Shown: positions 37,301 through 51,485, counted from the first letter of the stretch. The stretch: 64,000 nucleotides of DNA from Ridgeia piscesae (GCA_025642075.2 JAODUO010000073.1:81001-145000); one strand, 5' to 3'. A program made the numbers and translations. The notes: generated by a model from the sequence alone, not told the origin.

Positions 37301-37745
37301 TGCGCCATCTATTTGTCAGTGTAAATGTCCGTCATCTATCTGTCGGTGTAAATGTCCGCCATCTATCTGTCAGTGTAAATGTGCGCCATCTATCTGTCAG
37401 TGTAAATGTGCGCCATCTATTTGTCAGTGTAAATGTCCGTCATCTATCTGTCGGTGTAAATGTCCGCCATCTATCTGTCGGTGTAAATGTCCGCCATCTA
37501 TCTGTCGGTGTAAATGTCCGCCATCTACCTGTTGGTGTAAATGTCCGCCATCTATCTGTCAGTGTAAATGTGCGCTATCTACCTGTCAGTGTAAATGTCG
37601 GTCATCTATCTGTCAGTGTAAATATCCGCCATCTATCTGTCGGTGTAAATGTCCGCCATCTATCTGTCATCTATCTGTCGGGGTAAATGTCCGCCATCTA
37701 TCTGTCGGTGTAAATGTCGCCATCTATCTGTCAGTGTCAATGTGC
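34328..37745. repeat. 27-bp array, about 126 copies, with higher-order repeats
   Basis: The 27-bp unit CATCTATCTGTCAGTGTAAA plus TGTCCGC repeats for 3.4 kb. As 27 is a multiple of three and one frame has no stop, a 1120-codon frame with a 9-residue repeat (RHLSVSVNV) is open on the + strand. There is no conserved start context, no stop-proximal non-repeat domain and no splice evidence. Rare variants recur at fixed distance. A GAGCGCC unit is seen near 34863 and 35595 and a 3-bp CCA insertion near 35193 and 35925, both 732 bp apart. A GCGCTATC unit at 36924 and 37572 is 648 bp apart. Large blocks were therefore duplicated within the array. Confidence 0.96.
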
Positions 37746-38329
37746 CCGCTTGTATCCTTGTGTCGTATTTAAATTTGTTGCGCGTATTTAGATGTGTATG
37801 TGATTTTGATGATATGTGACAATCTATTTTGCAGAACGGTTCTCCAATTCGTTACTATTTTTAGCTATTGTTAGCTAAGCGAGGATACGGACAAACCTGG
37901 TGACAATTGCGGTAAATGTAGCGTAGGCTTCAAATGAAACCATTCACAGCCGTGGCTTACACTTCCCCGTGGTTCCACACGGCCACTCATCTGGCCACTA
38001 CCCACTGGGAACACTGTTGTGCTTAAATTGATGCGAAACAGACAATGTCGTCTGCGACACTTGGTCTCTGTCATGTGATCGTGTGATTTCTGATGCAGCT
38101 TGCGTCCCTAGACGCACCGCCGCCATGACTCCCCGTGACTCCCCATGACTCCTCGTGACTCCCCGTGACTCCCCGTGACTCCCCGTGAAATATTAATGCG
38201 TATCACACAATTTGCTGTAATAATAATATTAATTGCGACAATAGGTGATTGGTGTGAGGCGACGAACGCAAGGATTATACTGTGGTGGTTTATTACTGTC
38301 TGTGTATTTGTGTACTTTCAGATGTGCCT
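37746..38329. other. Unique DNA with a 10-bp repeat
   Basis: About seven copies of TGACTCCCCG-like 10-mers are at 38124-38188. No gene is recognised. Confidence 0.5.
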
Positions 38330-38807
<478 letters not shown>

Positions 38808-38994
38808 TTAACTATGGACATTTAACTACGGACGCTTCAATGGGCGGATTCGCCTATAAATCACGCGTTGTTTGATGACATCATAAACCTGCGTCATACA
38901 GAGCGTTGACCCTCTGTATGCAGACAAATTTAGGAGAATACTGGCCTATATCTGACAATGGTAATAGTGTCAATTTAATTAATCCGTACAGTTA

Positions 38995-39276
38995 TATTTT
39001 TTTTATTAATGTTGTTACATTTGTTATTATTGTTGTGTTTACTGTTACTGTTGTTGTTGTTATTACTGTTGTTTTTGTTATTGTTGTTATTGTTGTTTTT
39101 GTTGTTTTTGTTGTTTTTGTTGTTATTGTTGTTATTGTTGTTATTGTTGTTATTGTTGTTATTGTTGTTATTGTTGTTATTGTTGTTATTGTTGTTATTG
39201 TTGTTAGTATTGTTAGTATTGTTATTATTGTTATTATTGTCATTATTGTCATTATTGTTATTATTGTTATTATTAA
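38995..39276. repeat. (GTTATT)n / T-rich trinucleotide tract
   Basis: Hexamers GTTATT and related GTT/ATT triplets for about 280 bp, almost without C on the + strand. Confidence 0.95.
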
Positions 39277-40026
39277 ACATAGTTGTTGGTGTCAGTATTA
39301 GTATTATAAAATCTATAATAATATAGTTAGTTATGATTAGAGTAAGACTTCCTAAGACTATGCAGTCGACCGCCGTCATAGTTTCTTTGTCCCGAGTAAA
39401 ACATAACGGTTATGACGTCTCAATCACCTAGTCGCGGCCTTGATGACGGCTCTAACAACTTGGTCAGAACTAATGCACCAGAGCTGGGCCTCTTCGTACA
39501 CACAGCGCCCTCACACGGATGGGATCATAACGTAAAGCAGATTTTCGATACCGTACTAAACGACGATCGGTCCGAGATTGAGCGAGATATGTGCGCGTTG
39601 GTCCAGTGAGGGTGTGTCCCGGCTCCTATCTAATTGCTCTCACTTAGACAGTCTTCTCTATCTTGGATTAACAAACCGTGAGTTCTGGGCGGGGACACCT
39701 GCACACAACAACGCCCTGTATTGTCGTGGAGTCCTCGTGTTAAGTGGCAGATACACTTAACGGAATCGTCTGTAGCTGCTAGCATAAACACAGCTTTCGC
39801 AGACCGAGTGATGGCGTCAAGATATCAGAGGTTATTCGTCGAAACCAAACAAACTGCGACGGGCAAACGGACAAGGAAGCGGGAGACATGCTAACATGGA
39901 TATAACACTATGTGTGTAGCCTGCCTCGTAGGACGTCGAAAATATATATTCTATCAATCCTGCTTTTAAATACGTTCACTGGCGTTATCTTTAATATCAA
40001 TAAAGGATTACTGTGTTCCAGTTTTT
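39277..40026. other. Unique DNA, no recognised gene
   Basis: Two + strand frames of 60-65 codons (39412, 39578) match nothing known. Confidence 0.4.
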
Positions 40027-40510
40027 TTGTTTTCTGCAAAAATCGAAATGTTATATGCACCCAATGCAGTGCAGTGCACATCCTGCCGAGGAAACATAAA
40101 ACAAATGAAAAAATTGCAAGAGCTTGCGGGAGTTGAAGGAATAGAAGAAACATTGAGAGATGCCCGACTTCGCTGGTGTGGAACGTCCAGAGACGAGAGA
40201 CAGGTCACTCACTATATGATAAACGCTGCAGAATGACCAATCCACGGGACTGGCAACAAAAGGACTAACAAAGAGAAAGAAAGACCTGGAGTTGAGGAGC
40301 TGAAAGAGGAACACGTGACAGACCGGAACAAGTGGCGACGACTGGTCCACTCCAGGCCGACCGTGACAGACCGGAACAAGTGGCGACGACTGGTCCACTC
40401 CAGGCCGACCGTGGCAAATGGCGACAGAAGAATGCAGCGCACTGCAGTGTCCACGAGTCTGCGGCCTGGCGGTGGCGAGCGAGCAATCAAACAAGCAAGA
40501 GGAGCCGAAG
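40027..40510 (+). mobile_element. LINE-type reverse transcriptase tail, decayed
   Basis: The + strand reads LQELAGVEGIEETLRDARLR and WCGTSRDERQVTHYMINAAE, then a stop, GTGNKRTNKERPGVEELKEE and DRNKWRRLVHSRPT. The order RDxRLRWxGHxxR, then GxRxRGRPxxxWxExVKxDL, then DRxxWRRLV is typical of the extreme C-terminus of many animal non-LTR elements. A 48-bp segment (starting GTGACAGACCGG) is tandemly duplicated at about 40315-40410, repeating the DRNKWRRLV block. The copy is 5'-truncated and broken. Confidence 0.75.
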
Positions 40511-41042
40511 GTGCCAACAGTCGCCATATACCTGTCGACAGTTTCGCCTCATAGATAGCCACTCAACTCAACAAAACGATCAGAAGTCGAACACTATTAT
40601 CGGCCGCCTGTCGCGGGCATGACATGTAACGAGCTGATATTAATAGCACCATTTAATCGTGAATCGTGAACAGAAGCATCTTCCCGTAGCCTCGAGCGTA
40701 CGGGGAGGCGACGAATGAGCCCACTTGGCGACGCTAGCGAGAAAACGCCCAGGCGAACGCGACGGGAGATGCCGAACGGGCTGTCTCGCGCTGTCCCTAG
40801 ATCCCCGATTAATTTCCCCGTTCCGACATCCGAAAAGGTCGGCTAGACCACCGCCTCGCCCAGAGTGATGCTGTGGGCCGCGTCAGCAGACGGACGGCTC
40901 TGTGTGGTCGCACGTATCGGCGTCTTAGATCCGTCATGACATTGGCGGATCAGCCACGTGGGGACGCGATTAGATACAATGACAGATTTGAATAAGGGCT
41001 GAGGTATATGTACCACAGGTGTTATGTTCCTCGTGGAATAGT
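40511..41042. other. GC-richer unique DNA
   Basis: 40600-40940 is GC-rich with many CpGs, but no open exon or promoter could be defined. Confidence 0.4.
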
Positions 41043-41401
41043 GAGGGAGGGACAGAGCAGGGACAGAGAGGGGAGGGTGTGGTGTGGGGATGGAGAGAGG
41101 TAGGGGGAAGGATAGGGGGAGGGGAAGGAGAGGGGAGGGAGAGGGGAGGGAGAGGGGAGGGAGAGGGGGTGGTGTGGTGTGGGGAGGGAGAGGTAGGGGG
41201 AGGGGAAGGAGAGGAGAGGGAGAGGGGAGGGAGAGGTAGGGGGAGATCGAGGAAGGAGAGGGGAGGGAGAGGAGGAGGGAGGTGAGAGGGGGGTGGGAGG
41301 GAGAGGAGGGAGGAGAGGAGAGGAGAGGAGGAGAGAGAGAGGAGAGGAGGAGAGAGAGCGAGAGAGGAAGAGGAGGGAGAGAGAGAGAGAGAGAGAGAGA
41401 G

Positions 41402-41453
<52 letters not shown>

Positions 41454-41580
41454 GGTGAGGGAGAGTGGGAGAGGGAGAGAGGGTGAGGGAGAGAGGGAGC
41501 GGGGGACGGAGAGGCGGAGAGGAGGGAAGGGGCGGAGGGAGAGGGGAGGGAGAGAGGCAGAGAAAACAAGAGAAACAGAG
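41043..41580. repeat. 540-bp polypurine (GGA/GA)n tract
   Basis: Almost exclusively purines on the + strand, with GGAGGG, GAGAGG and (GA)n blocks and a few GTGGTGTGG interruptions. This is one of the longest strand-asymmetric tracts in the window and a strong candidate for triplex DNA. Confidence 0.97.
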
Positions 41581-42185
41581 TGATTAAGGGACCAATAAAA
41601 CTCACACCTGTTACACTATTGATGCATTTACCTGTACCATCTAATTATACCAGACTCTGCCAGATACTTCTTTCTGAAGCCATGAAAAAATGAAATTTAA
41701 GTAGATGACATTTTAGATAACTATAGCGTCTTCTTTAATTTCCCGCAATAACTCAACGCTGGCATAGTGAACACTCCCAGAAGTATTACTAAATATAGTA
41801 CTTAAGATATTAATAATTCCGGCGACTTTCGACGACTGTTTCTGTGACTATTTATGTGGCAAATACAAAAACGCACGCAGTCAGAACAGTCGTAAAATAC
41901 CACAGTAAACGAATACATCTTAATAAACTCCGCGCGTAATGGCGGCAATTTATTATGCACGACTACTTTTGCGTTCCGATTAGTGGCAATAATGAAACGT
42001 AATGACTTTCGCTCTACTTAAATTTCATTTGTGGGAGTGTGAGTGTCACTGGGCGGCATAAGATGTTAATATGATTTACGGCAAAATGCGAATGGTAAAT
42101 TATTTAAGTTGTGTTGTTTAGTCAGCTAAGCACACTTAATTACATGAAATAGTATCACAGACTTGAGTTACATGTTAAGTTGCAA
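41581..42185. other. Unique AT-rich DNA
   Basis: No gene, mobile element or repeat recognised. Confidence 0.45.
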
Positions 42186-42498
42186 TAGTATTACGCCCCG
42201 CGGACATGCCCGGTAATTGGCAACACATTTTACTACGCCTAAAGAGTATTACAACGCGTCTGCAAAAGAGTATTACTGACATGTCTGGTCATTGACAATG
42301 TGTGTGTGTGTCGGACTGCAAAGAGTATTGTTGACATGTCTAGCGACCGGCGCTGTGTCTCCCGGTATACAAGGAATATTACGAACGTGTCTGGCGGCTA
42401 ACAATGCATCTGCCTAAGTGCAAAGATTATTATAGACATGTTCGGCTGTCAAAGTATGTCTGTCAAACTGTAAAGGGTACTATGTATGGTGATTGGTA

Positions 42499-42544
<46 letters not shown>

Positions 42545-42556
42545 TGCGTGCGTGTG

Positions 42557-42632
<76 letters not shown>

Positions 42633-42644
42633 TCGTCGCGTCCG

Positions 42645-42676
<32 letters not shown>

Positions 42677-42965
42677 TGTGTCAAAGTGCAAATAAGCGTG
42701 CCTGTCCCCAAGTCCTAAGAATATGCCTGGCAATTGATAATGCGTTTGTCAAAGTGCAAAAGGTATTACTAATATGTCTGTCCCAAAGTGCAAATGAGTA
42801 TTACAGACGTGCCTGGCGAGTGACAAGACATATTTGGCGATTGGCAATGCGCTTGTCAAAGTGCAAATAGTAGGTCACAGACATGTCTGACGACTGCCAA
42901 TGCATCTACCGAAGTACAGAGATTATATTATAGACACGTAGGGCGTCTGCAAAAGTGCAAAAATC
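42186..42965. repeat. Degenerate ~50-60-bp tandem repeats split by (GT)n/(GCGT)n
   Basis: Blocks of the type agtattac-gacatgtctgg, c-attgacaatgcg, tctgtcaaagtgcaaa recur about a dozen times with many substitutions and indels on both sides of a (GT)n/(GCGT)n tract at 42500-42675. This looks like an old, no longer homogenised satellite. Confidence 0.75.
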
Positions 42966-44116
<1,151 letters not shown>

Positions 44117-45042
44117 TGATTCCCGGATAAGTTCATATGATGTTCGAATAAACAGATTTGTCCCAGGGTGACGAGTAAATAGCACTGGAAATTGCTAATT
44201 GATATAAAGTTGGTATACTCTATGGTATCTAGCGGACGAAGCGAGAGCCAGTCGAGAAGAAGTTATGACGCCACCTGGTGGTATGGATTGCACGCAGTAC
44301 AACTATTTAGTAGTCAAAGCGCACTAGACATGCAGACAGATAGATTGGTTTATCGGTTTGACAACTAAACGGAAGGCAGTGACCTAAATATATTAGACAA
44401 GTCTGAAAAAATCTACAGATTCGACGACCATTGATGTTCTGCTAAGTCGACGTAGACGACCACTTAAATTAAACAGCTTCGAGTGTTTATTATTGTCATC
44501 CCATACGCCACTGACGTTGTAGGAATTTAATACAGTTTGATTTCTCCGCTGAGACGAATTGTAATGCAATGCACAGCATTCTACCAGGTACTACCAGCGT
44601 GGGGCTGACTTGTTGTCATCATACAGCATCGCTTCGTATTGAAAGCGAAGTTCGAGGTATTCAAAACCATTGTTCGCCCAGTCCAAAACAGACCCTGGCC
44701 AAATCGAACTCGGAAGTGGAATAATTATCTCACCCCCGCTGTCCAATTCATCGTCGTCACCAGTCGGAAGTTGCCACCAGAGAGGAAATTGCAAACACCG
44801 TAGTGGGCTACTAGCTGAATGTTAATACGGCCGCCTAAATCATCGCCTGGTGTTAGTAACTAGAATATGTCGGGGGATAAAACGATAACAACAACATCAA
44901 AGTGTAATTGTGTTTTACCTGCGAGCGACCAAAACAAAGACACAATTTAGTGTATTGCGGTATAAATAAAACGTGAAAGTAATCAAATAAACCATTGTCA
45001 ATATTATTGTGCTAGTGTTCATAACATGTGGCTGCAAGCCTC
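44117..45042. other. Unique DNA, no recognised gene
   Basis: A 67-codon - strand frame (44591-44794) with an acidic GDDDE segment resembles no family. Confidence 0.4.
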
Positions 45043-45103
<61 letters not shown>

Positions 45104-45216
45104 CGTAGCGTGCGGTGCGGTGGCGGTGGCGGTGGCGGTGGCGGTGGCGGTGGCGGTGGCGGTGGCGGTGGCGGTGGCGGTGGCGGTGGCGGTGGCGGTG
45201 GCGGTGGTAGCAGTAG
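45043..45216. repeat. (AGT)n followed by (GGTGGC)n
   Basis: About 60 bp of TAG triplets, a short GC-rich link, and about 15 copies of the hexamer GGTGGC. Poly-Ser, Ala-Val and poly-Pro frames are artefacts. The G-rich hexamer could form G-quadruplexes. Confidence 0.97.
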
Positions 45217-46189
45217 TAGATGTAGTGGGGTTTGAAAACAGTGGCGGGGCAATAGTTGTAATAGTGCTAAAGCAACCAATGCACTTGGAATTGCACTTGC
45301 ACAGAAAAGGTGCCATTCGTTGACATCAGAGTGCACATCCATTGCCGTAATTACGACACCCGGTAAGTGTAAACATGATGACACCCCACGCACGAGAAAC
45401 TGGTTTGTTTCATCACGACTCTAACATCCCCTCATATTGCCTTCGGTTACGTTAATGATTGACAATTCCACTTGTCATGTGAGGTCGACCTTTCCATGTG
45501 ACATTTGATTCGCCGGAAATTCAAAGGCGACACGCGAATTAGTTGTGATTACCTGCAGCCGATTAGCCAATCCATTATCTGCTGTACGAACGATGATGAT
45601 CAATGTATATGTTGTGTCATTTTTGAAAGTGGTCCTACGGTGCCCTTCTGTCGAATCTTTCCTTTTGCTTTATAGCATTGCTCGCATCTTACCATAAACG
45701 AAATTATTATAGTATCTGATCGGATTAATCATTAATGTAATTGCAAATGTAAATAACCAGACTAATGCCATAATGTGACAGACACGAGTTAAACACGTCA
45801 CAAATACGCTGCCAGTCAGACTATAATAACATTTTAATGTACTTGTAAAAATAATAAGAAGAAGAACATTGATGAAGCGTTATAACTTATAAGTCAAGAC
45901 AAAACGTCCATTCGGAAGCGCTAATATACACAAAATAAAATTATTAAATCGGCTGAATTATATCAATGGCAAAATTATATAATTAAAATAATGATAATAA
46001 TGATAAATAAGAAGAGAAATACTTCTTCACTTCATGTCGTTGTGAAGATGCATGACTTCTAGTCACCATCGATCACACTGTGCTCGTTCGCCATTACTGC
46101 GGAGCCCAACAAAAGTCTGAAATTATAATCAAACTGGGATTACGACCAGCTGAATCCCTGTAGCAAAATCATGGCTCTGTTGGCGATCA
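45217..46189. other. Unique AT-rich DNA
   Basis: No gene, mobile element or tandem repeat recognised. Confidence 0.45.
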
Positions 46190-46480
46190 CTCAACCGCTG
46201 CGCACCGGAGTCGGTCGCGCAAAAAGCAAACATGAAGAAGTGGGGCTACATTGATGTGACGCTATCAACCACAATGTGACTACGGGGAAGGCAGGCAGCG
46301 TCCGACCCACGCCACTGTCGTCTGCTGGATAAACCGTGTACACCAGAACGTTTGGCTGTCGTCGTGGACAAAGACATGCTCCACGACACGGCAACACATT
46401 GTATGAAGAGCGCGGTCACGACCAGACGAAAACGACCACCGCCTCTGTACAGCCAGCCAATGGAACGCAACGTGGGTCTA
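46190..46480 (-). mobile_element. Probable Tc1/mariner transposase fragment, decayed
   Basis: One - strand frame reads EHVFVHDDSQTFWCTRFIQQ and TTVAWVGRC; after a frameshift LPAFP and SHIVVD follow. This fits FxxDNAxxHxAxxxxxFLQ, WPAxSPD and PIEHIWD of Tc1/mariner DDE transposases, at the right spacing. The local GC content is above that of the flanks. It is short, frameshifted and lacks terminal inverted repeats in view, so the call is tentative. Confidence 0.35.
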
Positions 46481-49400
46481 CACCAGCACTGTCACCCGCC
46501 TAGCGCCAGCTGCCACTGACGGGTTCCAATTTATGAATATCGGCCGTGTTTGGGATAATGTGTCATTATTTGAGTAGTTATAGTTAAAACTACGTCACTT
46601 GCTATTGTACGACAAACATGACAGACGCTTCCAATTAAAACTTATTGTCAAACGCATACGTGTCTATTTAAAATTCTGCCCCCGGATATAAACTATGTTT
46701 CTTTCACAGTCAATAAGCGAATAACGTTTGCAGATTTAAAATGATAATGTGTATTACTTGTTACATTATACTGTATATGTATTAGTATAACGGTATAGAC
46801 ATATAATATGCTATTTAAAATATGTCCATGTTATACGGGAACCAAGAACAAAAAGTCAGTTCGTTCAAGTTTAGAAGCTAGGTTGCAACAATGGTTTATT
46901 GCTAGTTTATTGTGTGCACAATCACAGCCGTTCAGTATACTGATTAATTAGTCTCAGTAATTAAAAACTTATCTTTTTATGTCGTTTGCGTCATAGACGG
47001 CATATAACAAGGTGTACGCGTTAGTTGCGAAGAATTAATGTGTGATGCGACCATTGAGTGCGAGACTTTGCCTGGTGATGCTAACTGTCTATTTTGATTG
47101 CCAGGCCGCTTACGACATTGACCAAACAGCAAACTAGATTGTTTAGTGCGCTAACATTTCCGCTCAACTGAGTATTTTTGCAGAGACCATTAGTTTTACT
47201 CGCTTGGTTGAAGACGCTACCCATCACGACAGGCGGCGGTTAACGAGCGGGCGGCCCGCATCAAACTGTTCCGCCAGTTGCGTGCTTGGCGTGCAACGAC
47301 AGCTCGTAAAACCAATATGTGTGTTCACCATCAGTTGTCTTCCGGTTTGCACTGCGTCTTGCACAGATGACTGTTTTTGTCTACGCGTTGACCCCACAGA
47401 ACGGACAAAACAACGACCCCGTTTTAGCTTAGCAACGCGTTAACAAAGTCGCTCATAAGTCACGTGCGTTTTTCCGGCGAGATTTCAGTTAAACTGACGT
47501 ATCTTAAGTTTAATTGGTTCATGTCTTGTTGCAACAAATTGCCTATACATATATCAGACACCTCGGCAATGTAGCCACTTCGCAATTAAGGCCGCTGCTG
47601 GATGGTAATTGGCCCTGTAGTAATTGTAACTGGCCCCTGGCTTTATTGTTAAACTATAATTGTCATCTTTCCTGAGTAGCTTTAGTGTTTCATGTGTCCC
47701 AGAAATGGGTGCCGCGCTCATGCGCAAGACCAAGAAAATGTCCAATGTTTGGTAGGCAAGGTTGTTGCATGGTTATGCTTTCGCGATTTTGAAACAATAA
47801 TAATAAAAACAAGCTCATACATCCAGTGACATGTTGTAGATGACATGGTTGTCTTTACACAGATACATTATCTACAACGCAGGCTGCAGCCTTACGTATC
47901 ATATTTGCATTTGCATAATTGGATTTACTCTGCGATTCTGCATCTGCACAGCATAAAATATGGTTACCTTACAATGTGGACGCGTCTACCGTGAAATAAG
48001 ATTCCACCTCAGCGTCTGGCGCGGGTACTGTGAATAAATGATTTGATTTAGCACTAAAACAGCTGACAAAGCCAGCGTTGGCGAATTATTCTTTACATAA
48101 TGAATACTTCCAAATGGCGGTCGTGTTGTATCTGACCTTCATATGTTCGTCATCCTCGGCAATAGAAATTCAGCATAGCAACGACATTTTAACAAGATAT
48201 TCATCCAAAGCATTGCATATGGCTTTCATAGCCGCGTCGCCTAAGAATCGGCTAAGTGTTTGGGAGTCCAGCATTTTTTTCTTCTTCTTTTTCTTCTTCT
48301 TTTTTTCTTCCTCTTCCTCTTCCTCCTCTTCCTCTTCCTCTTCCTCCTCTAATCTTCACTCTCGTTCTGCATTTCACGTGGCTCACAATTCCTCGGAATC
48401 TACCATTACACAGTCATCCCAACGCTGCCTATGACCAAGTGTATAAGTCATCCTCGTCTCCTTTTCAATGTCCTGTCTCCGGTAATCTGCTTTATATGTA
48501 GGCCTACATAGTAAAGAAGTCGAACAGCTCGAGTGACCTATTGGAAAAAGGCTTTCAACAGAGAATAGCCGACGACTATAAAACGATCGTTTCCTACGAA
48601 GCGGCGACTGTTGATGAGTAAGAATGATCATCGTGGTCTTCAATGTAGTCCTCTTTTCCACGGCAACCGACGGTGGCGCGTTGTTTCACCGTTCGTTACG
48701 TCGACACGTCAAACGAAACGTCGTGAGATAATCCGACGTACGGTACCACGGCGTGTCATGTCGAGGTCGCCCAAAGGTGGCATAAACGAGGCAATTTGTT
48801 GCCAATGACTTGTCGCTCCCGACAAATTGCCACGCGTAACTGGCCTCTAAAGATGCCGTTTGTGCGACGAGCGCCGTTGTCTGTATGAGTCGACGCCCGC
48901 CACGCATAATATACTCGTAATAAAAAGAACATCCAGGCGGCTAGAGCAAGATGGTTTCTGATGCGATCGACCAGAGTTGCAGAACATCGCATGCAAAAGA
49001 GCATCCTTATGACATCAGCCGTGGCATCATGGTGATCACACTCAGAACCGTACACATCAACATGAAATGTAAACACAAGAGATTGAGCTAACAGATAACA
49101 TGTCATTCCTATAACAAAACAATCAGCATCTTTTATATTATTCACGAGAGTAATGCAAGTCAAGCTAGCATCAAAACAACATCCAATACAAAATAATGAA
49201 GTCACCAGATTAATTTGTTTTTTGTGAGATTGTGCGCAGTAAATAGCGGTGAAGGGTGGTCTGGGAAGTTGGAACAAAGGCAGGCAATCGGCAAAGTGGG
49301 ATCTGTTGGGATTACGCGAGAGAGAAGCCGCAAGCGCTGCCCTTTCAGTAAAATTTACATCTAAACTCGTCGGCAGATGGCGAGGAAACATCGCTGTAAT

Positions 49401-49717
49401 TTTCCCATGCAGCGTGAAAGATGAATAAATATGTGAATTGCCAACATGGGAAATCATTCATCAAACAAGGAATTTCTTTATAGTTTGATTTTATGACGCA
49501 AACCTCAATTATTACCTCTGGATCATTGATCATTTGTGTAGTTTGGACAACGAAAGGCGGACAAGACCCACATAGCGAAGTATCGACACACACAGAGTCG
49601 CGTCAAGCTTATTTGTGTTGTGGCGATAGCAGATTAGTCGGCCTGTTAATTTGGAAGGAGGATTCAGTGAATTTATCAAATTCTTCCTTTGACCTTGTTG
49701 CGATTGTTAGATAATTA

Positions 49718-49720
<3 letters not shown>
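46481..49720. other. Unique DNA with one unexplained long open frame
   Basis: Mostly AT-rich unique sequence with a pyrimidine/TTC-CTC tract at 48270-48351. A 233-codon open frame on the - strand (48756-49457) is the longest non-repetitive frame in the window; it is unidentified and is discussed as a finding. No exon of a known gene was recognised. Confidence 0.45.
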
Positions 49721-49971
<251 letters not shown>

Positions 49972-51299
49972 GCGTAATCACGTCTGCAGCCGGTGTAGTT
50001 ACGTATACAACCATTGTTGCTGCTGTTGCGACACATTCCCATTGTTATTCACAGGCGTCGGTTTACCCCAATATATGACGGAGAGGATCTGTATAAAGCA
50101 TTAACCCCAAGAAGAGGGTGCCATTTGCTTTGGTCCAAATCGCGGATTACGGACAGCCTGAAAAGCGAACAAGCGTAGGCGAAAAATGCTCAGCGGCACC
50201 TAGGGATCTTCCGATGTCACGATCCAAGACAGGGCGCCGTCTGCGACACCGGAGAGGCGGACAAAATGATATCGTAGCTCCGGTTCAGTCTCCGATATTA
50301 CAGTAATTTCATCCTAACGCCTATGGTTATTAGCACCATCAATAAACAACGACGTGACGTGTCTGGTCACATACATCACCAACCATCAACAGCATAACAT
50401 CTAACCACGGATCACCACCCTCGCTGGAGACCGTCGTCTCTGGCGTGTCAAGAGCCGTGATGAAGCAGCCAACAACGATCTATTGTGGTTAGGTAAGGCA
50501 GTGGCTTTTGGAATTACAGAGGACATTATCTTAACACTAGTGTGCGAAACATCATTACAAGGGTCCAACATATAGCGTTATAAACACCACGACAAGCCGA
50601 AATCACGGGCGAGAACTCATTCGTCACATTGACTCGATGGCATAAGTAATCGCAATATCACGACAATAAAGAAACTTTGACACGCGCGTGCATGTGTTGA
50701 TAAAGAACAAATCTCCCCAAGACGTCAATAATTCGGGTATCTAAAATCAGTTGAACCAACAGTTAATCTTGTCTGGCCAGTTTTCTTCTTCGGTAGCGGC
50801 GTTTGTCGCGCCAGACACGGTTCTCGGACGCAGAAACGTTTTGACTATAGTCTCAACCATAACGTCTGCATCGATAAAGCTAAAGACGAGGCCGACGATT
50901 ATCCAGAATCGATCGGCAAGCTTAGAAAATGCGACGGCAAACGACTTTCTACCGTTAACCGCGACAGAAAAACCGCGAAGGCTGTCAGATGTGTTTTGTC
51001 TGGCGTTTGTAGGGCAATTCACCCGTCGTCGCGACGTCGACCCATAATGTACCTTCTACCGGATGTAGGTGGCTGCTGCGCATGTCACGAATGGTGCAGG
51101 CTGGGAGATTGTTTGTTCCACATCCGGTTGCCATGTCATGGCTGGGGTTAACATAACACGCACCAGTTAGTTATTTTTAAAATGTTTCAAGATTGAAGAA
51201 TCGAATTTAATTACATCTTAATACATCAGGCGTTATGTCGGATTTATAGTAGTTCTGCATTTTAGATACAAGCATGAGTAGAATATAACATATAATATT
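49972..51299. other. Unique DNA, no recognised gene
   Basis: At 50747-51047 both strands are open for about 90-98 codons. The - strand product has one hydrophobic segment (FWIIVGLVFSFI). No family is recognised, and neither strand is called. Confidence 0.4.

Positions 51300-51485
<186 letters not shown>

Noticed and set aside
42493..42870. Cys/Val/Arg-rich secreted-peptide-like frame.
   Set aside because: It is the translation of (GT)n and (GCGT)n tracts.
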